Source: an uncultured Pseudomonas sp. (GTDB lineage: Bacteria > Pseudomonadota > Gammaproteobacteria > Pseudomonadales > Pseudomonadaceae). From it: a stretch of 64,000 bases of DNA. The stretch lies in the NCBI RefSeq assembly GCF_946885955.1, contig NZ_CAMPHI010000028.1, positions 1 to 64,000 of the forward strand. The letters run 5' to 3'. The notes below the pieces were generated by a model. The model was not told the origin of the DNA. It worked only from the letters and a program-made list of their open reading frames with translations, and searched no databases. The translations under genes and the position numbers were made by a program. Positions 54,225-62,446 of this stretch are shown piece after piece; position 1 is the first letter of the stretch; each line of letters opens with the position of its first letter.

Positions 54225-54296
54225 GACGCCTACCCCTGGAGCCTAACCGCTTTCATTGGAGTCTATATGGCTATCGGCCGTTGGCCACTTTTCCAT

Positions 54297-54360
54297 GGTT
54301 CGACAACTCGACGGTTCGACAACTCGACGGTTGGACGACTCCATGGTTCGACGGCTCGCT
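54297..54360. repeat. 16-bp tandem repeat, four units, upstream of ftsH
   Basis: Units of 16 bp: GGTTCGACAACTCGAC twice exactly (54297-54312, 54313-54328), then two diverged copies (54329-54344 and 54345-54360). A minisatellite between the solute-binding and ftsH genes. A 14-bp palindrome CGGTAT-CA-ATACCG lies just beyond at 54384-54397. Confidence 0.85.
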
Positions 54361-54469
54361 CGTGGAATAGTCCGCTGCTTGATCGGTATCAATACCGGCA
54401 GGCGGCCCGTGAGGTAAAAAAAGAGGGTCTATACACCCTGAACAAGCACCCTGAGCAAGGATGGGCCGA

Positions 54470-56326
54470 ATGGAAAAGCATCAGCAGTGGAATATCTGGT
54501 TCTTTTTAGTCGCGTTCAGCCTGTTGTTGCTGTTTCAGGGCTGGTGGGCTGAGCACAACGCGGTCGAGCCGATTCCTTATAGCGAGTTCATGCACCTGCT
54601 CAAGCAGGACAAACTCAGCGAGTTGCGCATCGAACAGCAACAGATCACCGGCAAGCTCAAAGACCCGATCAACAACCGCTACCAATTCAGCACCGTCCGG
54701 GTCGAGCCCGATCTGGCCGAGGCATTGGCACAGTCCGACGTGACGTTCAGTGGCACCCGTGACGATGGGCTACTGAACAGTCTATTGAGCTGGTTGCTGC
54801 CCTTTATATTGATCTTCGCCCTCTGGTCATTCCTGTTCCGTCGCCTTTTCGAGAAACAGGGCTTCGGCGGCATGGTCAATGTCGGTAAATCCAAGGCGAA
54901 GATATTCGTCCAGCGCGACACCGGGGTGACCTTCGACGATGTTGCGGGTATCGACGAGGCCAAGGCCGAGTTACTGGAGGTGGTGTCCTTTCTCAAGGAT
55001 CAACCCAAGTACAGCCGGCTCGGCGCACGCATTCCCAAAGGCATACTGCTGGTCGGCCCGCCCGGCACCGGCAAGACGCTGGTGGCCAAGGCCGTAGCCG
55101 GTGAAGCCGGGGTGCCGTTTTTCTCGATTTCCGGTTCCGAGTTCGTCGAGATGTTCGTTGGCGTTGGTGCCGCCCGGGTGCGCGACCTGTTCGAGCAGGC
55201 ACGCAAGGCGGCGCCCTGCATCATTTTCATCGACGAGCTGGACGCACTCGGAAAGATGCGCGGTGCCGGGTCGTTCGGCGGCAACGACGAAAAGGAACAG
55301 ACGCTCAACCAACTGCTGGCTGAACTTGACGGTTTCGATACCCGCGAAGGCGTGGTACTGCTGGCCGCCACCAACCGCCCGGAGGTACTCGACCCTGCCC
55401 TCCTCCGCGCCGGTCGTTTCGACCGGCAGATCGTCATCGATCGCCCGGACAGGCGTGGTCGGGTGGCCATTCTCAAGGTGCATATGAAGCGCATTCAGGC
55501 CCATGCCGACCTCGATATCGAGGGCATTGCCGGCATGACCACCGGCTTTTCCGGCGCCGACCTGGCCAACCTGATCAACGAGGCGACCATAGTCGCCACC
55601 CGCCGCGGCGCCGATTCGGTGGGCATGGCCGACTTCACCGAGGCGGTGGAGCGCATCGTGATCGGCAGCGAGCGACGCGGACGCTTGTTGCAGCCCCACG
55701 AACGCGAGGTGGTGGCTTACCACGAGATGGGCCACGCCCTAGCCGCAGCTGGCCTGCCAGGCATGGACCCGGTACACAAGGTGTCGATCATTCCCCGTTC
55801 GGTCGGCGCCCTGGGCTATACCTTGCAACGCCCTACCGAGGATCGTTTCCTGATCACCCTGCGCGAACTGAAAAGTCGTATGCAAGTATTGCTTGCCGGA
55901 CGCGCGGCCGAAGACCTGGTGTTCGATGAAATATCCACCGGCGCCGCGGACGATCTGGCCAAGGTCACCGATATCGCCCGACAGATCGTCACCCGCTTTG
56001 GCATGAGCAGCGAGCTCGGCCAAGCGGTATTGGAGCGCCAAAGTGCGAGTTACCTCGGCGATCATGCGATTAGCCTGCGCGAAAAGGACTACTCGGAGCA
56101 GACCGCCCGGGAGGTTGATCTGTGCGTCAAGGCATTGATCGACGAGGCTTACGAACAGGTCAAAGCCCTGTTGCAGCGCAAGCGCCCACAGTTGGAACAA
56201 GGCGCCCGCCTGTTGCTGGAAAAAGAAACCCTGACCCCGGAAGATTTTCCACCGCTACGTTCATTGGTGTTACTGCCTGAGCCACATTCCGGTGCAGGCA
56301 GCGACAAGTCATTAACTCGGACCTGA
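54470..56326 (+). CDS. ftsH: accessory FtsH-type ATP-dependent zinc metalloprotease
   Basis: A 618-residue membrane protease; start at 54470 ([16 protein letters not shown]), with an alternative ATG at 54461. Two N-terminal transmembrane helices (about 10-30 and 105-125) flank a small periplasmic domain. AAA module: Walker A GPPGTGKT, Walker [12 protein letters not shown], second region of homology with [12 protein letters not shown]. Protease site HEMGHAL (HExxH) and distal Asp region. FtsH degrades membrane and cytosolic proteins. It differs from the housekeeping ftsH in its context: no rrmJ/folP neighbours. Together with the small heat-shock remnant downstream it recalls FtsH copies in heat-resistance islands of Pseudomonas. 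Confidence 0.93.
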   Translation: MEKHQQWNIWFFLVAFSLLLLFQGWWAEHNAVEPIPYSEFMHLLKQDKLSELRIEQQQITGKLKDPINNRYQFSTVRVEPDLAEALAQSDVTFSGTRDDGLLNSLLSWLLPFILIFALWSFLFRRLFEKQGFGGMVNVGKSKAKIFVQRDTGVTFDDVAGIDEAKAELLEVVSFLKDQPKYSRLGARIPKGILLVGPPGTGKTLVAKAVAGEAGVPFFSISGSEFVEMFVGVGAARVRDLFEQARKAAPCIIFIDELDALGKMRGAGSFGGNDEKEQTLNQLLAELDGFDTREGVVLLAATNRPEVLDPALLRAGRFDRQIVIDRPDRRGRVAILKVHMKRIQAHADLDIEGIAGMTTGFSGADLANLINEATIVATRRGADSVGMADFTEAVERIVIGSERRGRLLQPHEREVVAYHEMGHALAAAGLPGMDPVHKVSIIPRSVGALGYTLQRPTEDRFLITLRELKSRMQVLLAGRAAEDLVFDEISTGAADDLAKVTDIARQIVTRFGMSSELGQAVLERQSASYLGDHAISLREKDYSEQTAREVDLCVKALIDEAYEQVKALLQRKRPQLEQGARLLLEKETLTPEDFPPLRSLVLLPEPHSGAGSDKSLTRT

Positions 56327-56368
56327 ACTATGCTTGTAAGGTTACACCGGCCTGTTGCGGGAGGTTTT

Positions 56369-56899
56369 ATGTCTGTTGGTTACACGCCATCGTCCCGTGG
56401 CTCGTTGAGAACATCCAGTGGCTGTCATGAGTGTGCGCTCCATCGGTTTTGTCTTCCCGCTTACCTGGATGAGGCGGAAACCACGCGATTGGAGGGCATC
56501 ATCAAGCGCAACTACCCGTTACATAGAGGCGACCACCTGTTTCGTGCTGGCGATGCCATGCAACATATCTTTGCCTTACGTTCGGGCGCGCTGAAAACCT
56601 ATCTGTTGGATAAGGACGGCACGGAGCAGATCACCGGCTTCGTTCTGCCGGGCGAACTGGTCGGCTTGGATGCTTTTGGTAACGATACTTTCCCCAGTTA
56701 CTCGGTGGCACTGGAAACCTCGTTGGCTTGCACCATTCCTCTGGCGGAACTGGAGGAGTTGGCCGGTTGCATGCCTCATCTCAGAAAACAGCTGCTCGAC
56801 AGTTTGAGCCGAGAGCTGCATGTAGAGCAAGAATACCTCAGTCACAGTCGCGTATCGATTCCGAGCAGATCACCGCTCAATACAACAAAGGCCTGCTGA
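56369..56899 (+). pseudogene. truncated FNR/ANR-type regulator, C-terminal HTH lost
   Basis: ATG at 56369 with GGGAGG upstream. The first 158 residues are a Crp/Fnr-type sensor with CHECALHRFC and the later Cys in LACTIPLAEL, i.e. the four cysteines expected for an Fe-S cluster, plus a cyclic-nucleotide-like beta barrel (HLFRAGDAMQHIFALRSGALKTY). After LSRELHVEQEYLSHS the family should continue into an HTH DNA-binding domain; instead 15 unrelated residues follow to a stop. The lost part is replaced by the 3' end of an hsp20 gene in another frame. It probably cannot bind DNA. Confidence 0.85.
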
Positions 56900-56967
56900 C
56901 TATCAGCCTGCCGAAAAAGCCCGAAGCCATCAAACCGGAAAAAGTCATCCCGGTGAAAGGCAGTTAA
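56851..56967 (+). pseudogene. 3' remnant of a small heat-shock protein (Hsp20) gene
   Basis: In the frame starting at 56851 the DNA reads RIDSEQITAQYNKGLLTISL, then PKKPEAIKPEKVIPV and a stop, the C-terminal end of an Hsp20/alpha-crystallin protein with an I-P-V tail. There is no start and no upstream part of the domain; it joins the truncated FNR-type gene. A deletion between the two genes explains this. Confidence 0.85.
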
Positions 56968-56984
56968 ACCGCGGCAATTGTTCC

Positions 56985-57018
56985 AAGCCCCCGTGCCCAC
57001 AGATTCGGGGGCTTTTTT
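56985..57018 (+). terminator. rho-independent terminator
   Basis: AAGCCCCCG (56985-56993) pairs with CGGGGGCTT (57006-57014), followed by a run of T to 57018. It lies 18 bp after the Hsp20 remnant stop and closes the ftsH-fnr' transcript. Confidence 0.9.
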
Positions 57019-57056
57019 AGGCTCTGTCCCAATAGCGTGTTGCAGGCCGCTTTTGG

Positions 57057-57222
57057 AGGGTGGGTTAGCGGCGCTAGGGGCTGGTTATAGGAGGCTCCAC
57101 GCAATCCGAGCGCCGCGTAACCCACTATTGCGGTTTGTCGGAAGACCGCAATGGTGGGTTACGGCGCGTTGAGAGTCGATGGGGCTTTCCTGATCTCGGC
57201 TCGCTCCTAACCCACCCTACGT
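57057..57222. repeat. REP/BIME-like repeat cluster
   Basis: Alternating copies of a GGGTGGGTTA-type core: 57058-57073 and 57152-57168 forward, 57110-57126 and 57207-57221 inverted, with an inner hairpin ATTGCGGT...ACCGCAAT. This is a Pseudomonas-type intergenic palindromic repeat cluster. The rest of the 500-bp gap before the stress-protein gene contains another short palindromic repeat (57395-57470) and no gene. Confidence 0.75.
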
Positions 57223-57472
57223 ATTACCGCGCTCCATGCGCCATGCCATATAGCTGTTCGGGACGACTCAACACATAACTGGTACATAGCTTTTTAGGAC
57301 TACGTCCTGGTTATGTGTGCGTCCTGGCGTTTGTCGTATGGTGCGCTGAGTGTTCAGCCGGGACACATGGGGGCACCATACATAGCCCTTGTATGACCTG
57401 CCATCCATGGCGGCCATTCCTTCGGGCCGTCGCTATGCGACGCTGAAAACGGCTCCCGGCCATTTCGATGGG

Positions 57473-58369
57473 TTAAAGCGCAATCGTCAGAATGCTGCAC
57501 GGCGCCCGATAGAGCAGGTGCTCGGTGGTGCTGCCGACCAGTTTGTCCAAGCCTTTGCGCTGCACCCGGCCCATCACCAGCACATCGGCCTGATTGCTCG
57601 CGGCAAACTCGGCAATCGCATGGATGGGCGAGCCCACCAGGAAATGTCTACGCTCCGCCGGCACGCCATAGTGCTGCGCCAGGGCGGTAAAGGATGTTCC
57701 CTGGGTCTGGCGCAACTCCTCGATCATGTCCACGCAAACCGCTGTAGCTGTGCCTGCTTCGGCTAGGAAGGTCGGCGACAGATCGCAGACGTGCAGCAGG
57801 TGCAGTTCGGCGTCGCATTGCAGCGCCAGGCCATTGGCCATTTCAATAATGCGCTGGTTCAGGTCCTTGCCCTCTTCCGCTATGGGCGCCAGATCGACGC
57901 TGGCGACCACCTTGCGCGGCAACGGATTGCCAGTGGCACCGACCAGATGCACGGGAGCCGGGCATTCGCGTAGCAGGTGCCAGTCCAGCGGTGTGACAAA
58001 GGCACGCTTGAGCGCCAGTTCATGCTGCAGGTCCTTGATCAGCAGGTCGACCGGCATTTCTGCCACATGCACGAGGATTTCCTTGAGCGGCTGGTCGCTC
58101 CAGAGCACTTCGCTGGTCACCTCCAGGCCTTTGCTGCGCAGCAGCTCGACCTCATCCTTGAGCCAGTCTTGGCATGCCTGCAAGCGAGCTTCGCGGGTCA
58201 GCTCTCGAACGCTATGGTCCAGCAACGGCAAGGCTGGAGGTGGCTCGAGCACGCTCAGGATATGCAGCGCGGCCCCCGAGGCCTGGGCCAAGGCGGCGGC
58301 GCGTTGGAGCGCGGTCGAGTGATGCAACTGCGGGTCGGCGACCAGCAACAGGCGTTGAAATTGACTCAT
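57473..58369 (-). CDS. tandem-domain universal stress protein (UspE-like)
   Basis: A 298-residue protein. Start at 58369 (MSQFQRLLLVADPQLHHSTA) with GAGGTATG upstream; the frame is open to 58486 but without a ribosome site. Two Usp domains: residues 1-145 and 155-298. The second ends VGSPIHAIAEFAASNQADVLVMGRVQRKGLDKLVGSTTEHLLYRAP, near the G-x2-G-x9-G(S/T) nucleotide-binding motif. Such proteins support survival in anaerobic or stationary phase in pseudomonads. A perfect ANR box lies 104 bp upstream, in the region shared with the divergent PRPP synthetase gene. Confidence 0.92.
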   Translation of the reverse strand: MSQFQRLLLVADPQLHHSTALQRAAALAQASGAALHILSVLEPPPALPLLDHSVRELTREARLQACQDWLKDEVELLRSKGLEVTSEVLWSDQPLKEILVHVAEMPVDLLIKDLQHELALKRAFVTPLDWHLLRECPAPVHLVGATGNPLPRKVVASVDLAPIAEEGKDLNQRIIEMANGLALQCDAELHLLHVCDLSPTFLAEAGTATAVCVDMIEELRQTQGTSFTALAQHYGVPAERRHFLVGSPIHAIAEFAASNQADVLVMGRVQRKGLDKLVGSTTEHLLYRAPCSILTIAL

Positions 58370-58472
58370 GGCATACCTCCTCGATCGATGAAGGAATTCG
58401 GCTTTCCATGCGCAATGCCTGCGGACAAGCCGTACAGTATTGACACCATGCGCCTCGAAGTAGGCGGTTGTG

Positions 58473-58486
58473 TTGATGTGCATCAA
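58473..58486. promoter_or_regulatory. perfect ANR/FNR box between divergent usp and prs-like genes
   Basis: TTGATGTGCATCAA matches the FNR/ANR consensus TTGAT-N4-ATCAA exactly. It is 103 bp from the usp ATG and 93 bp from the prs-like ATG, so it can serve either or both divergent promoters under low oxygen. Confidence 0.85.
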
Positions 58487-58579
58487 ACGACAGCTCGTCG
58501 GCGCCGATATAACTGAGAGACACGCAATCCAGACAGGCTGTCCAACGCCTTAGTCGCTGGTCCAACAGGAGTCACCATC

Positions 58580-59542
58580 ATGAGCAACTCCCGTCCCTTG
58601 CTATTCGCCCTGGGAGGCAGTCAGGCCTACGGCGCTCGTGTGGCTCAGCAGCTCGGTTACCAACTGGCCGAACATGAGGAGCGTCTGTACGAGGATGGAG
58701 AGCACAAGAGTTGGCCGTTGCAGCCGGTGGTTGGTCGCGAAGCGGTGGTGTTCCACTCGCTGTATGGCGATCACCAACAAAGCGGCAACGACAAGCTCTG
58801 TCATCTGCTGTTTTTCTGTGGCGCCCTGAAAGACGCTGGCGCCCGCAGGGTGCAGGTGGTCGCACCCTACCTCTGCTACGGCCGCAAGGAGCGGCGCACC
58901 CAGCCCCAGGACCCGATCATCAGCCGCTATGTCGCGGCCATGTTTGAAGCCTGTGGCGTCGATCTCCTGCTGACGCTGGAGGTGCATAACGACGCGGCTT
59001 TCGATAATGCCTTTCGCATCCCCAGCCAGAATCTGCCGGGCGCAACGCTATTCGCCGAGTATTTCGCCGCTCAGGTAGCCGAGGACGAAGTCGTAGCTGT
59101 CTCCCCCGATAGCGGCGGAGTCAAGCGCGCCGAACAGTTCCGCCATGCCCTGCAACAACGCCTCGGCCGGCCGGTGGCGAGCGCCTATATGGCCAAGCAC
59201 AGGCGCGACGACATAGTCACCGATTCAGTATTGATCGGTGATGTGGCGGGCAAGACGGCGATCATCGTCGACGACCTGATCAGCACCGGCAACACCCTGT
59301 TGCGCGCCGCCCAGGCCTGCCATGGCGCAGGCGCCACGCGGATTCTCGCCGGTGCGGTGCATGGTCTGTTCACTACCGATGGCGAGCTGCTCGGCAGCCC
59401 CTTGCTGGAGTCCATTGCAGTATTCGACAGCGTGCCGCCATTCCGCCTGGCGCCGGAACTGGCCGCGCAACGCCTGAAAATCATCGACTCAAGCGCCGCC
59501 GTGGCCGCGCTATTGGCCGAGGAGTATGGGCTGGATCGATAG
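58580..59542 (+). CDS. ribose-phosphate pyrophosphokinase paralogue
   Basis: A 320-residue protein with AGGAG 8 nt before the ATG. PRPP synthetase features: YEDGEHKSWP in the N-terminal part, PYLCYGRKERRTQPQDPI (ATP-binding loop, normally RQDRK), VSPDSGGVKRAE and the PRPP loop AIIVDDLISTGNTL. It makes PRPP from ribose 5-phosphate and ATP. The ATP loop differs from housekeeping Prs (YGRKERRTQ in place of YARQDRK), so it is a divergent paralogue. It shares its promoter region and an ANR box with the universal stress gene, which suggests a role in anaerobic nucleotide or NAD supply. Confidence 0.9.
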   Translation: MSNSRPLLFALGGSQAYGARVAQQLGYQLAEHEERLYEDGEHKSWPLQPVVGREAVVFHSLYGDHQQSGNDKLCHLLFFCGALKDAGARRVQVVAPYLCYGRKERRTQPQDPIISRYVAAMFEACGVDLLLTLEVHNDAAFDNAFRIPSQNLPGATLFAEYFAAQVAEDEVVAVSPDSGGVKRAEQFRHALQQRLGRPVASAYMAKHRRDDIVTDSVLIGDVAGKTAIIVDDLISTGNTLLRAAQACHGAGATRILAGAVHGLFTTDGELLGSPLLESIAVFDSVPPFRLAPELAAQRLKIIDSSAAVAALLAEEYGLDR

Positions 59543-59548
59543 ATTCTG

Positions 59549-59690
59549 TAGCCCGGATGCAATCCGGGGAGCGGGTTTCATCCGGGCCATCGAGAGCAGC
59601 GATGGATCGGGGCGCGTAGCTGAAGCTTTTTTCATCCCCGTCGCAGCTGGTGGTGGATGGGTGAAGCGTCATCCACCCTACGAAATCGCA
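59549..59690. repeat. intergenic palindromic repeats
   Basis: Two dispersed-repeat-type segments: AGCCCGGATGCAATCCGGG with its inverted relative CATCCGGGC (59549-59589), and GGTGGATGGGTGAAGCGTC with ATCCACCC (59650-59680). Both resemble common Pseudomonas intergenic repeats. They lie between convergent prs-like and mexS genes and may act as a bidirectional terminator. Confidence 0.6.
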
Positions 59691-59721
59691 ACGGTGCGAG
59701 GCTAGCAGGGCCGCCGCCCTG

Positions 59722-60744
59722 CTATGCCTTTTCCACCTGCAACAGTACCCGACCGCGGCTCGGGCAGGTTTCCATATAACGGTGCGCGGCCACTACGTCG
59801 TCGAAGCTGAATACGCTGTCGATCAGCGGCCGCAGCAAGCCGTCGGCGGTCAGTTGGTTGATGCCTTGCAGCGCTTTGGCCACTGCGGCTTCGTCCTGCG
59901 GGATGCCGAGTTCTTCCTTGCCGGTGAAGTTACCGATGCAGTGCACGAAGAACTGAATGTTCTTCTGGAACGCGGCACAGGCCGGAAACGGCGTTTCGTT
60001 GCCGCCTTGCAGGTCGAACAGGATCAGCCGACCGCGCGGTGCCAGGGCGTCGCCCAACAGGCACATCTGCGGGCCACCGAGGGCGTCCATCACCACGTCC
60101 ACCCCGCGGCCGTCGGTGAGTTTGGCGACGCGGCTGACCAGGTCCTGCTCCTCGGTGAGGATGATCTGGTCGGCGCCCAATTGTTTGAGAAAGTCGCTGT
60201 CTTCGCCATGTTCGGTGGCGGCTATCACATGGGCGCCCAAGGCTTTGCCCATTTGCACGATATAGGGGCCCCAACAGCGGCTGGCGGCCGTGACCAGCAC
60301 GGTTTCGCCGGGTTGCAGACGCGCCAGTTCGACGAAGCCGAACCAGCCCACCATCGAAGGCAGGTAATGCACGCACGCCTGCTGCGGGGTCAGACACTCC
60401 GCGTAACGGGTAAGCGAGCGGCGCGGCAGCACCACTTGCTCGGCGTAGGCCGGATAGCGGTTGGCGGTGTGCCCGGGAAAGCTGGCGACCCGATCGCCGA
60501 CGGCGAGATCGGCGACGCCTTCGCCGACCGCCAGCACGGTGCCGGCCAGTTCATGGCCCAAGCCGGCGGGTAGTTGTGCGGGCGTATTGCCCAGGTTTTG
60601 CCGCCAGAGTACGTCGTACCAGCTGACACCAATGGCTTCCACGCCTATCAGTACTTCTCCAGCTGCTGGCGTTGGGCTCGGACGGTCTTCAATCTTGAGA
60701 ACGTCGGCCTCGCCGAACTGATGAAAACGAATGATGCGGGACAT
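59722..60744 (-). CDS. mexS: MexS-type zinc-independent quinone oxidoreductase
   Basis: A 340-residue medium-chain dehydrogenase/reductase. MSRIIRFHQFGEADVLKIED, GVSWYDVLWRQNLGNT and GLGHELAGTV open the catalytic domain. The NADPH fold has VLVTAASRCWGPYIVQMGKALGA, and the C-terminal FPACAAFQKNIQFFVHCIGNFTGKEELG is what I recall of P. aeruginosa MexS. MexS is thought to detoxify an electrophilic metabolite; loss of MexS lets MexT activate mexEF-oprN. It is divergent from mexT across 249 bp, the expected arrangement. Complete and apparently functional here. Confidence 0.93.
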   Translation of the reverse strand: MSRIIRFHQFGEADVLKIEDRPSPTPAAGEVLIGVEAIGVSWYDVLWRQNLGNTPAQLPAGLGHELAGTVLAVGEGVADLAVGDRVASFPGHTANRYPAYAEQVVLPRRSLTRYAECLTPQQACVHYLPSMVGWFGFVELARLQPGETVLVTAASRCWGPYIVQMGKALGAHVIAATEHGEDSDFLKQLGADQIILTEEQDLVSRVAKLTDGRGVDVVMDALGGPQMCLLGDALAPRGRLILFDLQGGNETPFPACAAFQKNIQFFVHCIGNFTGKEELGIPQDEAAVAKALQGINQLTADGLLRPLIDSVFSFDDVVAAHRYMETCPSRGRVLLQVEKA

Positions 60745-60993
60745 AACGAACCTCGTTGGTTGACCCTGTGCGGGACGTTGAAAGCACTGATTTGCATTTC
60801 ACCGCCCTCTCATAGCCACGGACTTTATCCGGGCTTTGTCAGCATTGCCACAGTACCGAAGTGATATTCACCATGCCTGTCGATGATGATTCAGGCGCTT
60901 ATGACGTTTCATGTCAGCATATTGCCTGTCAGTAGCATTCGGCATTAGCCTGAAGGGCGCGCAAAAGCGCAGCCACTCCAGAATGGACACCGG

Positions 60994-61908
60994 ATGAACC
61001 GTAACGACCTCCGCCGCGTCGACCTCAACCTGTTGATCGTCTTCGAAACTTTGATGCACGAGCGCAGCGTGACCCGTGCGGCGGAAAAGCTGTTTCTCGG
61101 CCAACCGGCGATCAGCGCCGCCCTCGCCCGCCTGCGTAGCCTGTTCGACGACCCCCTGTTCGTGCGCACCGGGCGCAGCATGGAACCCACCGCTCGCGCC
61201 CAGGAGATCGCCGGCCTGCTCTCACCGGCCCTGGATTCGATTTCCACCGCGGTCAGCCGCGCTGCCGACTTCGATCCGGCGACCAGCAATGCGGTGTTTC
61301 GTATCGGCCTGTCCGACGATGTCGAGTTCGGCTTGTTGCCGCCACTGATCAAGCGCCTGCGTGCCGAAGCGCCCGGCGTGGTGCTGGTGATCCGCCGCAC
61401 CAATTACCTGTTGATGCCCGCATTGCTGGCCTCCGGCGAGATATCGGTTGGCGTCAGTTACACCCAGGAGCTGCCGGCCAACGCCAAGCGCAAGGTGCTG
61501 CGGCGCAGCAGGGCAAAATTGCTGCGTGCGGACTCGGTACCCGGCCCCTTGAGCCTCGACGATTATTGCGCGCGGCCGCATGCCCTGGTGTCGTTCGCCG
61601 GCGACCTCAGCGGCTTTATCGATGAGGCCTTGGAAAAGCTCGGGCGCAGCCGCCGTGTGGTGCTCGCTGTGCCGCAGTTCAACGGTCTGAGCACGCTGCT
61701 CAGCGGTACCAATATCATCGCCACAGTGCCTGATTACACCGCCGCCGCCCTGACCGCCGCGGGAGGTTTGCGCGCCGAGGACCCGCCGCTGGAGACGCAA
61801 ACCTTCGAATTGCACATGGCCTGGCGCGGCGCCCAGGACAACGACCCCGCCGAACGCTGGCTGCGCTCGCGCATCCAGATGTTCTGTGGCGATCCGGATA
61901 GTTTGTAA
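60994..61908 (+). CDS. mexT: LysR-type regulator MexT
   Basis: A 304-residue LysR-type regulator, start MNRNDLRRVDLNLLIVFETL, nearly identical in wording to what I recall of MexT. HTH: SVTRAAEKLFLGQPAISAALARLRSLFDDPLFVR. The effector domain (about 95-295) contains VFRIGLSDDVEFGLLPPLI and ends DNDPAERWLRSRI...GDPDSL. MexT is the redox-responsive activator of mexEF-oprN and mexS. No frame disruption is visible, whereas several P. aeruginosa strains carry an 8-bp insertion. The next gene in the same direction is mexE, but 538 bp away, owing to an inserted triplicate repeat. Confidence 0.95.
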   Translation: MNRNDLRRVDLNLLIVFETLMHERSVTRAAEKLFLGQPAISAALARLRSLFDDPLFVRTGRSMEPTARAQEIAGLLSPALDSISTAVSRAADFDPATSNAVFRIGLSDDVEFGLLPPLIKRLRAEAPGVVLVIRRTNYLLMPALLASGEISVGVSYTQELPANAKRKVLRRSRAKLLRADSVPGPLSLDDYCARPHALVSFAGDLSGFIDEALEKLGRSRRVVLAVPQFNGLSTLLSGTNIIATVPDYTAAALTAAGGLRAEDPPLETQTFELHMAWRGAQDNDPAERWLRSRIQMFCGDPDSL

Positions 61909-61920
61909 GCGCGCCGGATT

Positions 61921-62322
61921 GATCGTCCCCACGCTCCAGCGTGGGGACGCAGCTCGTGACGCTCCGCGTCACCTACCGTTCCCACGCCCGGCACAGCGCC
62001 CCCGGGCTGCGCCAAGGCTTATTCGGGTTACATGCGCTTTGTTCACATCCGCCTGATCGTCCCCACGCTCCAGCGTGGGGACGCAGCTCGTGACGCTCGG
62101 CGTCACCTACCATTCCCAAGCCCGGCACCCCGCTCCCGGATTGCGCCAAGGCTTATTCGGGCTACATGCGCGTTGTTCACATCCGCCTGATCGTCCCCAC
62201 GCTCCAGCGTGGGGATGCCGCTCGTGACGCTCCGCGTCACCTACCGTTCCCACGCCCGGCACCCCGCTCCCGGATTGCGCCAAGGCTTATTCGGGCTACA
62301 TGCGCGCTGTTCACATCCGTCT
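61921..62322. repeat. 134-bp unit tandemly triplicated between mexT and mexE
   Basis: Three near-identical units: 61921-62054, 62055-62188 and 62189-62322, each exactly 134 bp. Each starts GATCGTCCCC and contains a hairpin CCCACGCTCCAGCGTGGG and a second one GTGACGC...GCGTCAC. The unit resembles a dispersed intergenic repeat known from many pseudomonads. No coding capacity. It sits directly upstream of the mexE control region. Confidence 0.92.
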
Positions 62323-62344
62323 TTATCGATACAACCCTGTAAAC

Positions 62345-62359
62345 CATCACTAACGGTGA
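62345..62359 (+). promoter_or_regulatory. candidate MexT operator upstream of mexE
   Basis: ATCAC-TAACG-GTGAT, a 5+5 bp inverted repeat with a 5-nt spacer, 87 bp before the mexE ATG and just outside the triplicate repeat. MexT is reported to bind ATCA-N5-type sites; this is the only good match in the gap. Not tested. Confidence 0.5.
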
Positions 62360-62446
62360 TACTCATCTTCGAGTCGTTCGATTCGTTCCCGCTCGCCCGG
62401 CGCCGCACACTCCGCCCATCTCAAATTTCCTATGGCGGAATCTCAC

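Noticed and set aside
54470..56326. Housekeeping ftsH
   Set aside because: Neighbours are not rrmJ/folP/glmM, and the gene lies by stress-gene remnants, so it is treated as an accessory copy.
56728..56967. 79-residue plus-strand gene
   Set aside because: The first part is out of frame with the FNR-type gene; only the Hsp20 tail from 56851 is meaningful.
57389..57470. Start of a plus-strand gene before the stress protein
   Set aside because: The segment is a palindromic intergenic repeat, and the longer frame is antisense to the universal stress gene.
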